In this document: positions 18,541-27,610 of the stretch, piece after piece | Position numbering within the stretch: the stretch's first letter is position 1 | Layout: each line of letters opens with the position of its first letter | DNA from: Leptospira langatensis | GTDB lineage: Bacteria; Spirochaetota; Leptospiria; Leptospirales; Leptospiraceae | Reading direction: 5' to 3' | Assembly (NCBI RefSeq): GCF_004770615.1 | Contig: NZ_RQER01000001.1 | Coordinates: forward strand, 186,001-250,000 | Length of the DNA stretch: 64,000 nucleotides | The notes under the pieces: model-generated | Databases searched by the model: none | What the model was told of the DNA's origin: nothing | The model's input: only the letters and a program-made list of their open reading frames with translations | Program-made: the position numbers and the translations under genes

Positions 18541-18564
18541 GGGCTTGGACGAGTAGGCAAGCCC
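18541..18564 (+). promoter_or_regulatory. Intercistronic stem-loop between nusA and infB
   Basis: GGGCTTG (18541-18547) and CAAGCCC (18558-18564) form a perfect 7-bp stem with a 10-nt loop, 21 bases before the infB start. There is no T-run, so it is more likely a processing or stability element than a terminator. Confidence 0.4.
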
Positions 18565-18584
18565 GGTGTTGACCAGGATATTAT

Positions 18585-21341
18585 ATGGAAGATAAGAATA
18601 AATCAATCAAGGAAAAGCTTCAAGGCACCGGCGACGCCGGAAAGAAGAAGAAGCTAATCATCAAAAAGAAGCCGGATGAAGCAACGCCTTCTCCGTCCGC
18701 AAAGAAAGAAGCCTCTGAATCGGGTGCATCTGCCGCTAAGCAATCAGTATCGTCTTCCGGTGGGCCTTCTTCCTCTCCGAAACCTACTCAAAGTCCAAGA
18801 AAAGAGCCATCATTCCAAGAACCTACAAACAAGCAGCCGGATCCTCCGGTGCAAAGATCGACCCCGCCTGAACATATTTTAGGGGAGGGTAGATCTCCTT
18901 TTCAAAGAGAAGACAATAATATCATCGTATCTCGTCCGAACCAGAGACCTACGTATTCCAACCAAAACCGTTCCGAAGGGGAAGGTGGCGGCTATCGCGG
19001 AAATCGCGAGGGTGGAAACTACCAACCACGCGAAGGCGGCGGTGGCGGTTATAGAGGCGGCCAAGGCGGAGGCAATTACCAACCACGTGAAGGTGGTCAG
19101 GGCGGTGGATATCGCGGAGGTCAGGGTGGTGGTTACCAAGGCGGTCAAGGTGGCGGCTATCGTGGAGGCCAGGGTGGCCAAGGCGGAGGCGGTTATCGTG
19201 GTGGTCAGGGAGGCCAAGGCCAGGGCGGTGGATATCGCGGAGGCCAGGGTGGTGGTTACCAAGGCGGTCAAGGTGGCGGCTATCGTGGTGGTCAGGGAGG
19301 CCAAGGCGGTTTCCGTGGAGGACCAGGCGGTCAAGGCGGAGGATTTCGCGGCGGTCCAGGAGGCCAGGGTGGTTTCCGTGGGGGACCTGGTGGCCAAGGT
19401 GGCGCAGGTACGCCACCTCCAGGCTTAGGACCTGCAGATGGAGGAAGGGGAATTCCTTCCGGCAAAAAACGCAATGATAAGGATAGAGGGGGAAGACCAG
19501 AAGGACAAGAGGGTTCTGAGAATTCTAAGTTCTTCCGCCAGACTTTCAAAAAGGCGAAAGTAAGCGGTCCTACCGGAGTATCCGTTCCGAAAGAGATCAC
19601 TCTATTAGAAAACGTGCAAGTAGGCGAACTGGCTAAGAAAATGAATCTTAAGCCGGGAGATGTCATCGGAAAACTCATGAAAATGGGAATGATGGTGACC
19701 ATCAATAATATCATCGATGCGGAAACTGCATCTATTCTCGCAGACGAGTATGGATGTAAGGTCAAAGTAGTTTCTCTCTATGAGGAAACTCTCATCGATG
19801 AAGAGAAAGATAGTCCTGAAGATTATATCCATAGACCTCCAGTCGTTACCATTATGGGTCACGTGGACCATGGTAAGACAAAACTATTGGATACGATCCG
19901 GAAGTCTTCCGTGATCGATACCGAATCAGGTGGAATTACACAGCATATCGGTGCATATCAGGTTAAGACCAGCAGAGGGGAGATCACCTTCTTGGATACT
20001 CCTGGTCACGAGGCATTCACTTCTATGCGTGCCCGAGGTGCTAAGGTAACCGATATCGTGATCTTAGTGGTCGCTGCGGATGACGGGGTCATGCCTCAGA
20101 CTTTAGAGGCATTGTCTCACGCAAAAGACGCTAAGGTCCCTATTATAGTCGCTATTAACAAAGTGGATCTTCCTTCCGCAAATCCGGACAAGATCATGCA
20201 AGAACTCGCCAACCATGGACTCCAATCCGAAGAATGGGGCGGGGACACTATGTATTGCAAGATCTCCGCTAAGGAGAATATCGGGATCGATAAACTTTTA
20301 GAATCGGTGCTTCTCCAGGCGGAAGTTCTGGATCTGAAGGCGAACCCGAAACGAAGAGCAAAAGGAACGATCGTAGAAGCTAAATTGGATCCGGGTCGTG
20401 GAGCTGTTGCAACCGTTCTGATCCAAAACGGAACTCTAAGAGTAGGAGATCCGTTCGTAGCTGGGGTCTTCTCCGGAAGGGTCCGTGCTATGTATGATGA
20501 CTACGGTCATCTGATCAAAGAAGCGGGACCGGCCTTCCCAGTGCAGGTAACCGGTTTGGATGGAGTGCCTGATGCAGGAGCTCCGTTCGATGCGATCGAA
20601 GACGAGAAGGAAGCAAGAAATATTTCCCAACACAGGATCGAGTTCGAGAGAATTGGAAACGCAGGAGCTGCTGGATCCAAGGTAACCCTGGAAAACATGA
20701 ACGAGTTCATCAAACAGGGTGCTCTCAAAGAACTGAAGGTAATCATCAAGGCGGACGTTCGCGGTTCTGCAGAAGCGATCAAAGAAGCTCTGGAAAAACT
20801 TTCCACTGCCGACGTGAAGCTGAACGTAATCCAGTCCGGGGCGGGTGCCATCGTGGATATGGACGTTATGCTTGCTTCTGCCTCCAACGCGATCATTATC
20901 GGTTTCCATGTTCGTGCGAATCCGAAAACCATCGCTCTTGCAGAGAAAGAAGGCGTTCAGATCAAATACTACAGCATCATCTATCAAGTCGTGGACGAGA
21001 TCAAGATGGCTATGGAAGGACTTCTCGAACCGGAAAGGATCGAAGAAGTTATTGGGACTGCGGAGATCAGAGAGGTCTTCAAGGTTTCCAAGGTCGGGAA
21101 TATCGCAGGATGTATGGTTACTTCCGGAAAGATCACCAAGGTTTCCGGTATCCGCGTGATCAGCGACGGAGTGCAGGTCTTCGACGGAAAGCTCAAGTCT
21201 CTCCGTAGATTCAAGGATGAAGTGAACGAAGTGGTGAACAATTTCGAATGCGGTATCCAGGTGGATAATTTCAACGACTTCAAAGTCGGAGATACCATCG
21301 AGGCTTATACTGTCACCACTGTGAAACGGAAACTTGAGTAG
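18585..21341 (+). CDS. infB: Translation initiation factor IF-2 with Gly-rich repeat domain
   Basis: 918 residues. IF-2 is the GTPase that brings fMet-tRNA to the 30S subunit and promotes subunit joining. GTPase motifs are intact: G1 GHVDHGKT near 424-431, [22 protein letters not shown] and SAK. The variable N-terminus is unusual: residues about 125-285 are a low-complexity array of [13 protein letters not shown] units rich in Gly, Arg, Gln and Tyr, preceded by a Lys/Pro/Ser region. The following IF2_N helix ([20 protein letters not shown]) and domains III-IV are normal. It follows nusA by 65 bases, which hold a stem-loop. Confidence 0.96.
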   Translation: MEDKNKSIKEKLQGTGDAGKKKKLIIKKKPDEATPSPSAKKEASESGASAAKQSVSSSGGPSSSPKPTQSPRKEPSFQEPTNKQPDPPVQRSTPPEHILGEGRSPFQREDNNIIVSRPNQRPTYSNQNRSEGEGGGYRGNREGGNYQPREGGGGGYRGGQGGGNYQPREGGQGGGYRGGQGGGYQGGQGGGYRGGQGGQGGGGYRGGQGGQGQGGGYRGGQGGGYQGGQGGGYRGGQGGQGGFRGGPGGQGGGFRGGPGGQGGFRGGPGGQGGAGTPPPGLGPADGGRGIPSGKKRNDKDRGGRPEGQEGSENSKFFRQTFKKAKVSGPTGVSVPKEITLLENVQVGELAKKMNLKPGDVIGKLMKMGMMVTINNIIDAETASILADEYGCKVKVVSLYEETLIDEEKDSPEDYIHRPPVVTIMGHVDHGKTKLLDTIRKSSVIDTESGGITQHIGAYQVKTSRGEITFLDTPGHEAFTSMRARGAKVTDIVILVVAADDGVMPQTLEALSHAKDAKVPIIVAINKVDLPSANPDKIMQELANHGLQSEEWGGDTMYCKISAKENIGIDKLLESVLLQAEVLDLKANPKRRAKGTIVEAKLDPGRGAVATVLIQNGTLRVGDPFVAGVFSGRVRAMYDDYGHLIKEAGPAFPVQVTGLDGVPDAGAPFDAIEDEKEARNISQHRIEFERIGNAGAAGSKVTLENMNEFIKQGALKELKVIIKADVRGSAEAIKEALEKLSTADVKLNVIQSGAGAIVDMDVMLASASNAIIIGFHVRANPKTIALAEKEGVQIKYYSIIYQVVDEIKMAMEGLLEPERIEEVIGTAEIREVFKVSKVGNIAGCMVTSGKITKVSGIRVISDGVQVFDGKLKSLRRFKDEVNEVVNNFECGIQVDNFNDFKVGDTIEAYTVTTVKRKLE
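19098..19288 (+). repeat. Minisatellite duplication inside infB
   Basis: Bases 19098-19165 recur at 19221-19288 with one mismatch in 68. The offset of 123 bp equals 41 codons, so the frame is kept. Shorter related GGC/GGT-rich units surround it from about 18985 to 19420. Confidence 0.8.
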
Positions 21342-21350
21342 AGGTAGAAC

Positions 21351-21704
21351 TTGAATTCCATCCGTAAAAGGAAGATCGAAGCGGAAACGGTTCGCACCGT
21401 TGCCATGATGATCCTCGCCGGAAAAGTCAAGGACCCGCGTGTGCACATGGTTTCCGTGCACAGATCGGAACTTTCCGATGACTCCAAATTCCTAAAGGTG
21501 TATGTCACCGCAATCTGTACGGATAAGAAAAAGGAAAAATTGCTCGCGGGACTGAATAGTGCCTCGGGCAAATTTGCCGCTACTCTTTCCACGAAACTCA
21601 ATTTAAGGGTCACTCCTAGGATGAGTTTCGTTTGGGACGAAGAATATCTGCAAGGTTTAGATGAATCCCTCAGACTTACAAGAAAACCGACAAATCCGGA
21701 CTGA
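21351..21704 (+). CDS. rbfA: 30S ribosome-binding factor RbfA
   Basis: 117 residues, normal length for this single KH-like-domain cold-shock/30S maturation factor. Visible family traits are the basic N-terminal helix (NSIRKRKIEAETVRTVAMMI), the D-P-R segment KDPRVHMVSVHRSELSDD, and the C-terminal RVTPRMSFVWDE. The start is TTG at 21351 with GAGG six bases upstream; it is nine bases after the infB stop. Its 3' end overlaps truB by 44 bases. Confidence 0.92.
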   Translation: MNSIRKRKIEAETVRTVAMMILAGKVKDPRVHMVSVHRSELSDDSKFLKVYVTAICTDKKKEKLLAGLNSASGKFAATLSTKLNLRVTPRMSFVWDEEYLQGLDESLRLTRKPTNPD

Positions 21705-22587
21705 GCTAGGATTCCTTCTCCTAGACAAACCGGTCGGAATGACTTCTTCCGATCTGGTCCTGAAGGCCAAAAAGAATCTAGGTCTTCGTAAAGTAGGTCA
21801 TACCGGGACCTTGGATAAGGCAGCTTCGGGTTTGATGGTGCTGCCGATAGGCACTTCTACTAGCTTTTCCCAATTCTTTTTAGGAAAGGATAAGGAATAT
21901 GTAGCTCAAGTACAACTGGGCTTCGCCACTGACTCGGGAGACAGAGAAGGTTTGGTCTTAGAGGATTGGGAAATTCCCCGCATCCAAAAATGGTTCGAAG
22001 AATCCAAATCAAGATTAGAAGAAGTGTTGGCCCAAGTTCCTAGTTGGGAAGAGCAAGTAGCCCCTGAAGTTTCCGCACTCAAAGTCGGTGGTCAAAGAAG
22101 AGCCAAGCTATTTAGAGAAGGAGTTTCCGTTCCTCCTAGTATTCGCAAGATCAAGATCTTCGAATTCGAAGCGTATGACCTTTGTCCGGAAGGCTTCACT
22201 ATCAAGGCCAGGGTTTCCGGCGGAACGTACATTCGAAAACTAGTAATAGATATAGGCGAAGCTTGTGGGATCCCTATGAGTTTGAGGGCATTGAACCGCA
22301 CGAAAGTGGGTAAGTTGGTTTTAGACCAGGCAGATACCTACGAAGCGCTTTTATTGGGGAAGGTGACCATCCATCCTCCCGAAGAGATCCTAGACATTCC
22401 TTCCGTAGAGATCCCAAGTACCGAAGTAAAGGACGTTTTTCATGGGAAGAAGATCCGACTGGATTGGATCCCGGCTCAGGAGTTCCTTCTTACTTCTCCG
22501 GAAGGAGAGATCTTGGCGTATTGCAGACGGGACGGTCTACCTGGCAGTCTTTCCTATAAATATTTAAAGGTCTTTTCTAAAATTTAG
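21661..22587 (+). CDS. truB: tRNA pseudouridine55 synthase
   Basis: 308 residues. TruB converts U55 of the tRNA T-loop to pseudouridine. The N-terminal catalytic core has LLLDKPVGMTSSD near 19-31 and the catalytic Asp in HTGTLDKAASGLM near 48-60. Further motifs VSGGTYIRKLVIDIGEA and ALNRTKVG fit the family. The ATG at 21661 is inside rbfA in another frame, a long overlap of 44 bases that suggests tight translational coupling. Confidence 0.94.
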   Translation: MNPSDLQENRQIRTELGFLLLDKPVGMTSSDLVLKAKKNLGLRKVGHTGTLDKAASGLMVLPIGTSTSFSQFFLGKDKEYVAQVQLGFATDSGDREGLVLEDWEIPRIQKWFEESKSRLEEVLAQVPSWEEQVAPEVSALKVGGQRRAKLFREGVSVPPSIRKIKIFEFEAYDLCPEGFTIKARVSGGTYIRKLVIDIGEACGIPMSLRALNRTKVGKLVLDQADTYEALLLGKVTIHPPEEILDIPSVEIPSTEVKDVFHGKKIRLDWIPAQEFLLTSPEGEILAYCRRDGLPGSLSYKYLKVFSKI

Positions 22588-22595
22588 CTTGGACA

Positions 22596-22610
22596 GGGGG
22601 TTAGGCCCCC
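22596..22610 (+). promoter_or_regulatory. Hairpin in rpsO leader
   Basis: GGGGG (22596-22600) pairs with CCCCC (22606-22610) across the loop TTAGG, 28 bases before the rpsO start. Its position suits an S15 autoregulatory or truB 3'-end element, but no known S15 site is recognised. Confidence 0.35.
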
Positions 22611-22638
22611 GAAAATTGGCTTTAGGTACAATCAAACT

Positions 22639-22905
<267 letters not shown>

Positions 22906-22917
22906 TAGGGGTCCCTC

Positions 22918-25005
22918 ATGGCTAAAACTATTACAGGCCAATTTGGCCGTGATTCCATAACTCTCGAAACGGGAGACTGGGCGAAGCAAGCCCACGGGTC
23001 CGTAGTATATAAAACCGGAAACCTAGTTCTATTAGCAACTGTTTGTGCCGCAGACGAACCGAAAGAAGGACAAGACTTCTTCCCACTCACTTGCGAATAC
23101 TCCGAAAAAGTCTACTCCGTAGGAAGATTTCCCGGAGGATATTTCAAGAGAGAAGCTAAGCCTTACGAACACGAAGTCTTAAATTCCAGGATCATCGACA
23201 GACCGATCCGTCCTCTTTTTCCGGAAGGATATTTCTGCGAAGTCCAATTGCAGGTAACCGTTCTTTCTGCGGACAATGAGATCTCTACTGCAGGACACGC
23301 ATTGAACGCTGCTTCTGCAGCATTAACCATCTCTAATATTCCATTCAATGGTCCGATTGCAGGAGCAAGAGTGGGAAGGATCAACGGAGAATTGGTGATC
23401 AATCCTGGTAACAAAGAGATCCAGAATTCAGATCTGGATCTGGTAGTAGCCGGTACTAAGACCCATATCGTCATGATCGAGGGAGAAGCAAAAGAGCTTT
23501 CCAATGCGGAAATGTTGGAAGCCCTCAAATTCGCTCATTCCCATATCGCTAAGTTCGTTGAACTACAAGAGAACTGGGCAAAAGAACTGCAAGTCGCTAA
23601 GAAAGAAGTTAAACTCAAAGTAAAAGACGAGGTACTCTTAAGCGAAGTTCGTAAATACGCGTTCGATAAGATCTCTGCTGCGAACAAGACTGCAGATAAA
23701 GCATCCCGTAATAAAGAGATCTCTAATGCTAACAAGGAAATTGTAGAGCATTTCAAAGAGACTGTTACTGAATCCGAGAAGATCAAGGACATCAAGAATT
23801 TCTTACACGAGTTGGAATACGAGATCGTAAGAGAGCAGGTATTGAAAGAAGGAGTTCGTTTCGACGGTAGAAAGTTGGACGAGATCCGAAATATCAGCGT
23901 AGAGATGAGCCCGCTTCCTGGAGTTCATGGTTCAGCGGTATTTACCAGAGGTCAAACCCAGTCCTTGGGAACAGTGACCCTTGGAACTGCATCTGACAAC
24001 CAGCGTTACGAAACCTTAGAAGGTCAGAAAGAAAAGAACTTCATGCTTCATTATAACTTCCCTGCATTCTCTGTGGGAGAGGTAAGAAGATCCTCCGGGC
24101 CTGGTCGTAGAGAGATCGGTCACGGAAACTTAGCAGAAAGAGCTTTGAAACTGGTTCTTCCTAAGCAGGATGATTTTCCGTATGTGATCCGAGTCGTCTC
24201 CGAGATCTTAGAATCCAATGGATCTTCTTCCATGGCTTCGGTTTGTTCCGGTTCTTTGGCTCTGATGGCTGCGGGAGTTCCGGTTAAGTCGGCGGTTTCC
24301 GGAATTGCGATGGGATTATTCTCTGATGATTCAGGCAAATTCGCGGTTCTTTCCGATATCGCGGGACTCGAAGACCATTTCGGAGATATGGATTGCAAGA
24401 TCGCGGGAACTCGCAAAGGGATTACCGCATTCCAAATGGACTTAAAAGTAACTGGTGTTGCGTTTAATGTTCTTGAATCCGTATTCTCTCAGGCAGAAAA
24501 AGCTCGTTTCCATATCTTGGACGCAATGGAAAAATCCATCTCCAAGGCTGCCGATTCGGTTTCTCGCACTGCGCCTAAAATTATAGTAAAACATATTCCG
24601 AAAGATCGTATCGGTGAACTCATCGGTCCGGGCGGTAAGAATATACGTGGTATTATCGAAGCTTCCGGAGCGGACATCAATATTGACGACGACGGAAAAG
24701 TGACGATTGCCGGAGCCAACCAAGAGCAGGCTGAAAAGGCTGCCGGAATGGTAGAAGGTTTCTTTGCGGAAGTCGAGGTCGGAAAGATCTACGAAGGCAA
24801 AGTAAAACGGATCACTGATTTCGGTGCTTTCGTGGAGATCCTACCAGGCAAGGAAGGTCTTTGCCATATTTCCAAGTTAGACTCTAAACGTGTGAACTCC
24901 GTAAAAGACGTAGTCAAAGAAGGAGAGATCATCCGAGTTCGCGTATTGAACGTGGACAAGACCGGAAAGATCGATCTTTCCAGAAGAGACGCTCTCGAAG
25001 TTTAA
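22918..25005 (+). CDS. pnp: Polyribonucleotide nucleotidyltransferase
   Basis: 695 residues. PNPase degrades RNA 3' to 5' by phosphorolysis. Two RNase PH domains flank a helical segment: the first with [29 protein letters not shown], the second with [36 protein letters not shown] and the catalytic-site block [21 protein letters not shown]. The KH domain ([13 protein letters not shown]) and a C-terminal S1 domain ([28 protein letters not shown]) complete the family layout. Start ATG follows rpsO by 12 bases. Confidence 0.97.
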   Translation: MAKTITGQFGRDSITLETGDWAKQAHGSVVYKTGNLVLLATVCAADEPKEGQDFFPLTCEYSEKVYSVGRFPGGYFKREAKPYEHEVLNSRIIDRPIRPLFPEGYFCEVQLQVTVLSADNEISTAGHALNAASAALTISNIPFNGPIAGARVGRINGELVINPGNKEIQNSDLDLVVAGTKTHIVMIEGEAKELSNAEMLEALKFAHSHIAKFVELQENWAKELQVAKKEVKLKVKDEVLLSEVRKYAFDKISAANKTADKASRNKEISNANKEIVEHFKETVTESEKIKDIKNFLHELEYEIVREQVLKEGVRFDGRKLDEIRNISVEMSPLPGVHGSAVFTRGQTQSLGTVTLGTASDNQRYETLEGQKEKNFMLHYNFPAFSVGEVRRSSGPGRREIGHGNLAERALKLVLPKQDDFPYVIRVVSEILESNGSSSMASVCSGSLALMAAGVPVKSAVSGIAMGLFSDDSGKFAVLSDIAGLEDHFGDMDCKIAGTRKGITAFQMDLKVTGVAFNVLESVFSQAEKARFHILDAMEKSISKAADSVSRTAPKIIVKHIPKDRIGELIGPGGKNIRGIIEASGADINIDDDGKVTIAGANQEQAEKAAGMVEGFFAEVEVGKIYEGKVKRITDFGAFVEILPGKEGLCHISKLDSKRVNSVKDVVKEGEIIRVRVLNVDKTGKIDLSRRDALEV

Positions 25006-25017
25006 ATTTTTCTAAAG

Positions 25018-25041
25018 CCGGCGGGAATCCTTTCCCGTCGG
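25018..25041 (+). promoter_or_regulatory. Strong hairpin between pnp and the M16 peptidase gene
   Basis: CCGGCGGGAA (25018-25027) pairs with TTCCCGTCGG (25032-25041) over the loop TCCT, ten pairs including one G-T. Its last two G residues start the likely ribosome site of the TTG start at 25051, so folding could limit initiation; it may also protect the pnp 3' end. Confidence 0.5.
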
Positions 25042-25050
25042 AAGAGACCA

Positions 25051-26346
25051 TTGATTTTTCAGGAAGAAAAGAATCATAAAAAGACTCTTTCGAACGGGAT
25101 TACAGTCCTATTCCAAAGAGCTCCTTATACAGTGAGCGCTTCCATGGGAGTCTATGTAAGAGTAGGTTCCCGATCCGAATCCCTCGAAACCGCAGGCTAT
25201 TGTCATTTCTTGGAGCATATGCTCTTCAAGGATACGGAAAAGCGTACAGCCAAGAAGCAAGCAGAGGATTGGGAAAGGGTCGGAGCATATTCCAACGCCG
25301 CAACTTCCAGAGAGTATACATACTTTCATGCGACTCTTGCCTCCAGGGATCTGGAGCTTGGACTGGAACTTCTTTCGGATATGATGTTCTCTCCTTTGTT
25401 AAGAGAACAGGATATTCGCACCGAGGCCGAAGTGGTCTTGGAAGAAATGAAAGGTTATGAGGATTCTCCGGAAGATGGGGTCCATGATTTCTATTATAAT
25501 AATCTGTTTCCGGGTAATTCCTTAGGAAGGGATATTATAGGAACGGAGGGCTCCATTCGAGGAGTGACTTCCTCTTCCTTACGCAAATTCTATGAATCAT
25601 ATTATCATCCCAAGAACATGATCCTTTCTCTTTCGGGAGATTATGAGCCGGATTATGTTTTCGATATGGTCGCGAAATATTTTTCTCGTTCTTCGGGGTC
25701 CGGATTAGAAGGAACGTTTGAAACCCCTAAGAAGGATTTCGGATATTTCCGCAAAGGAAACAAGGAAACAGAGCAGGCATATTTTATCTTAGGTGGCGAA
25801 GGTTTTCCTCGCAACTTTCATGATGCTACCAGGCTTTCTCTTCTCACCCATGTTCTGGGTGGGGGAATGTCTTCTCGTCTCTTCCAAAAAGTAAGAGAAG
25901 AGAAGGGGCTTTGCTATCATATAACCAGTTATCCTTCTTCTTATCGGGATATAGGAGTGACCTCTGTGGTTTGCTCTACTTCCAAGGAAAGATTTGCAGA
26001 AAGTCTGGAGTTGATCCTGAAAGAATTAAAGGTCTTCGTGGACAAAGGGATCAGCGCTCAGGAACTGAGGGACGCACAGACCAATCATGAAGGAAGTCTT
26101 TCCATCGGGTACGAGCATACCGAAAGTAGGATGAATAATATTGCCTTCCAAGAATTGTATTATGGCAAGTATCATACTTTGGAAGAACGGATCAAAGAGA
26201 TCCATTCCGTAACGGAAGAAGAGATCAATCGGACCATCCGTAAGATCTTTGCACTCCCGGAACTGCATCTTTCCGTTCTGGCAAAACTGAAACCGAAAGA
26301 AGAACAGAAGATCAAATCCCTCTTCGAGTCTTATTCTTATAAGTGA
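25051..26346 (+). CDS. M16 family zinc peptidase
   Basis: 431 residues with the inverted zinc motif HFLEH (residues about 51-55 in GYCHFLEHMLFKDT) and the distal Glu in EAEVVLEEMKGYEDSPED, plus SREYTYFHATL typical of processing-peptidase-like M16B enzymes. Both halves of the single-chain form appear present, the second carrying GGGMSSRLFQKVREEKGLCY. It probably degrades peptides or processes proteins in the cytoplasm; there is no signal peptide. Start is TTG. It follows pnp (45 bases with a hairpin) and is followed three bases later by dut, an order common in bacteria. Confidence 0.9.
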   Translation: MIFQEEKNHKKTLSNGITVLFQRAPYTVSASMGVYVRVGSRSESLETAGYCHFLEHMLFKDTEKRTAKKQAEDWERVGAYSNAATSREYTYFHATLASRDLELGLELLSDMMFSPLLREQDIRTEAEVVLEEMKGYEDSPEDGVHDFYYNNLFPGNSLGRDIIGTEGSIRGVTSSSLRKFYESYYHPKNMILSLSGDYEPDYVFDMVAKYFSRSSGSGLEGTFETPKKDFGYFRKGNKETEQAYFILGGEGFPRNFHDATRLSLLTHVLGGGMSSRLFQKVREEKGLCYHITSYPSSYRDIGVTSVVCSTSKERFAESLELILKELKVFVDKGISAQELRDAQTNHEGSLSIGYEHTESRMNNIAFQELYYGKYHTLEERIKEIHSVTEEEINRTIRKIFALPELHLSVLAKLKPKEEQKIKSLFESYSYK

Positions 26347-26349
26347 TCT

Positions 26350-26790
26350 ATGAAAATCCCGATTAAAAAATTAAAAGAGAAAGCCTCTCTTCCGGAGATC
26401 AAGACGAGTGGTTCTGCAGGTTACGATATCAGTGCCTGTCTGGATTCCAATTTAACTCTTCCGGTTGGGGAAGTTGTGCTTGTTCCTACAGGGCTTTCTT
26501 TTGCGATCCCGGAAGGATTTCATTTCGAGATCCGCCCTCGTTCCGGTTTTTCCACTAAGTTTCGGATACTGATCCCGAATACTCCGGGAACGATCGATTC
26601 GGATTATAGAGGGGAACTCATGGTGCCTCTTTTGAATCTGGGAAAGGAGCCGTATATCCTGGAAGACAAGACTAGGATCGCTCAACTTTTGATCCGTAGG
26701 ACCTGGCATTCCGATTGGGAGATCGTAGAGGAACTTCCCGAATCGGAGAGAGGAGCCGGAGGATTCGGTAGTACCGGGTTTTCAGGCTAA
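26350..26790 (+). CDS. dut: dUTP diphosphatase
   Basis: 146 residues, trimeric-type dUTPase that hydrolyses dUTP to dUMP and keeps uracil out of DNA. The five family motifs are visible: GSAGYDISA, PRSGFSTKF, GTIDSDYRGE, RIAQLLI and the C-terminal RGAGGFGSTG. The length is normal. It begins three bases after the M16 peptidase stop and so probably shares its transcript; it converges with the toxin gene two bases away. Confidence 0.95.
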   Translation: MKIPIKKLKEKASLPEIKTSGSAGYDISACLDSNLTLPVGEVVLVPTGLSFAIPEGFHFEIRPRSGFSTKFRILIPNTPGTIDSDYRGELMVPLLNLGKEPYILEDKTRIAQLLIRRTWHSDWEIVEELPESERGAGGFGSTGFSG

Positions 26791-26792
26791 GT

Positions 26793-27212
26793 TCATTTAT
26801 AAACTTCTATCCTGAGCTCTTTTGCGATAGACGCGATCCTTTCATCCAAGGTGGCAACTCCCGCACCTTTGCGAATACAGAGTTCCAAGTAAGAAGCATC
26901 ATATGCTGAGAGGTCGTTCTTTTGAGCGATGTTCTGGATTTGTCGAAATACTTCGTAAGATAGATTGATATCGAATTCGATGGGTAAGGATTCGAAAATG
27001 GAAACGATCTGCTTTGCCTGTGCATCGCTGAGCCTTTTTCTTTTCTGAGAAACGACGAGGACATTATTCAATTCGTACCACCAAAGAGAAGGTACCATTG
27101 CTCGGTTTGTATTTCCCAAAGACTCTAAGAATTTATCTGCCCTTGCGGATCTTTCATCCGGCAAGAAGGTAGCCGCTGCCAGAGAACAATCTAAGATCCA
27201 GAGTTTTACCAT
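26793..27212 (-). CDS. PIN-domain (VapC-like) toxin
   Basis: 139 residues covering one PIN domain, the RNase fold of VapC toxins. The four acidic metal ligands can be placed at D8 (LWILDCS), E47 (WYELNN), D105 (SAYDASYLE) and D123 (VATLDE), all conserved. It overlaps the antitoxin gene upstream by seven bases, the normal arrangement for a toxin-antitoxin operon. VapC toxins typically cut tRNA or the sarcin-ricin loop; the target here is unknown. It is wedged between dut and ftsK on the opposite strand, consistent with later insertion. Confidence 0.88.
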   Translation of the reverse strand: MVKLWILDCSLAAATFLPDERSARADKFLESLGNTNRAMVPSLWWYELNNVLVVSQKRKRLSDAQAKQIVSIFESLPIEFDINLSYEVFRQIQNIAQKNDLSAYDASYLELCIRKGAGVATLDERIASIAKELRIEVYK

Positions 27213-27457
27213 TTCCGTCCTTCGTCGATGTACTCCTTGATATTGACTTTAGAAGTGATCCCGGACCGGATCTTTTTCAGTATGGAAAGCGCCTCTTTGG
27301 GATCGATTTCCGACTCTTCTGAAAAAGGAACGATCTTGGCGATGGGTTTGCCTCTGTGTGTGATCACAAATACCTCTCCCTTTTGGGTTTTTTTTAGCAA
27401 TTCCGATAGATGGGTCTTTGCGTAGAATGCGGAGACCAGTTCAATGTTTACTGTCAC
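27206..27457 (-). CDS. Phd/YefM-type antitoxin
   Basis: 83 residues from the GTG at 27457 (MTVNIELVSAFYAKTHLSELL). The signature AKTHLSELLKKTQKGEVFVITHRGKPIAKIVPF is the Phd/YefM DNA-binding fold; the C-terminal tail (KKIRSGITSKVNIKEYIDEGRKW) should wrap the toxin. The frame is open further upstream to 27547 but that part is not antitoxin-like. The start codon lies in the centre of a 19-bp imperfect palindrome, a probable autoregulatory operator. Pairs with the PIN toxin, with which it overlaps. Confidence 0.85.
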   Translation of the reverse strand: MTVNIELVSAFYAKTHLSELLKKTQKGEVFVITHRGKPIAKIVPFSEESEIDPKEALSILKKIRSGITSKVNIKEYIDEGRKW

Positions 27458-27464
27458 AATAAAC
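27446..27464. promoter_or_regulatory. Palindromic operator at the antitoxin start
   Basis: GTTTACTGTCACAATAAAC is an inverted repeat with eight of nine arm positions pairing. It spans the GTG start codon (27455-27457) of the antitoxin gene, a place where Phd-type antitoxins bind to repress their own operon. Confidence 0.55.
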
Positions 27465-27610
27465 ACTAGTCTATTAACTGGTTGATTCGAGAATACAAGG
27501 AAATAATCTGAGGAACTGCGGAAAAGTCGTTCCGGGCTACTTACCAATTCTTCTTCTTTCTACGAATTAAGTCTCTTTTCCCTTTTGGAAATCCTGCCGA
27601 TTTAAGGGGT

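Noticed and set aside
18985..19420. Repeat array that could suggest CRISPR
   Set aside because: Units are contiguous, in frame with infB, Gly-coding and without unique spacers.
18879..19428. Repeated Thr/Ala- or Arg/His-rich open frames on both strands
   Set aside because: They are frame-shifted and antisense readings of the infB minisatellite, kept open by the repeat composition.
20436..21461. 341-residue open frame on the minus strand opposite infB
   Set aside because: It lies fully antisense to conserved IF-2 domains and reads as low-quality His/Asp/Leu-rich sequence expected from the complementary codons; no ribosome site or family match.
27458..27547. Longer antitoxin N-terminus
   Set aside because: The additional residues (RLFRSSSDYFLVFSNQPV) are not antitoxin-like and cover the operator region.
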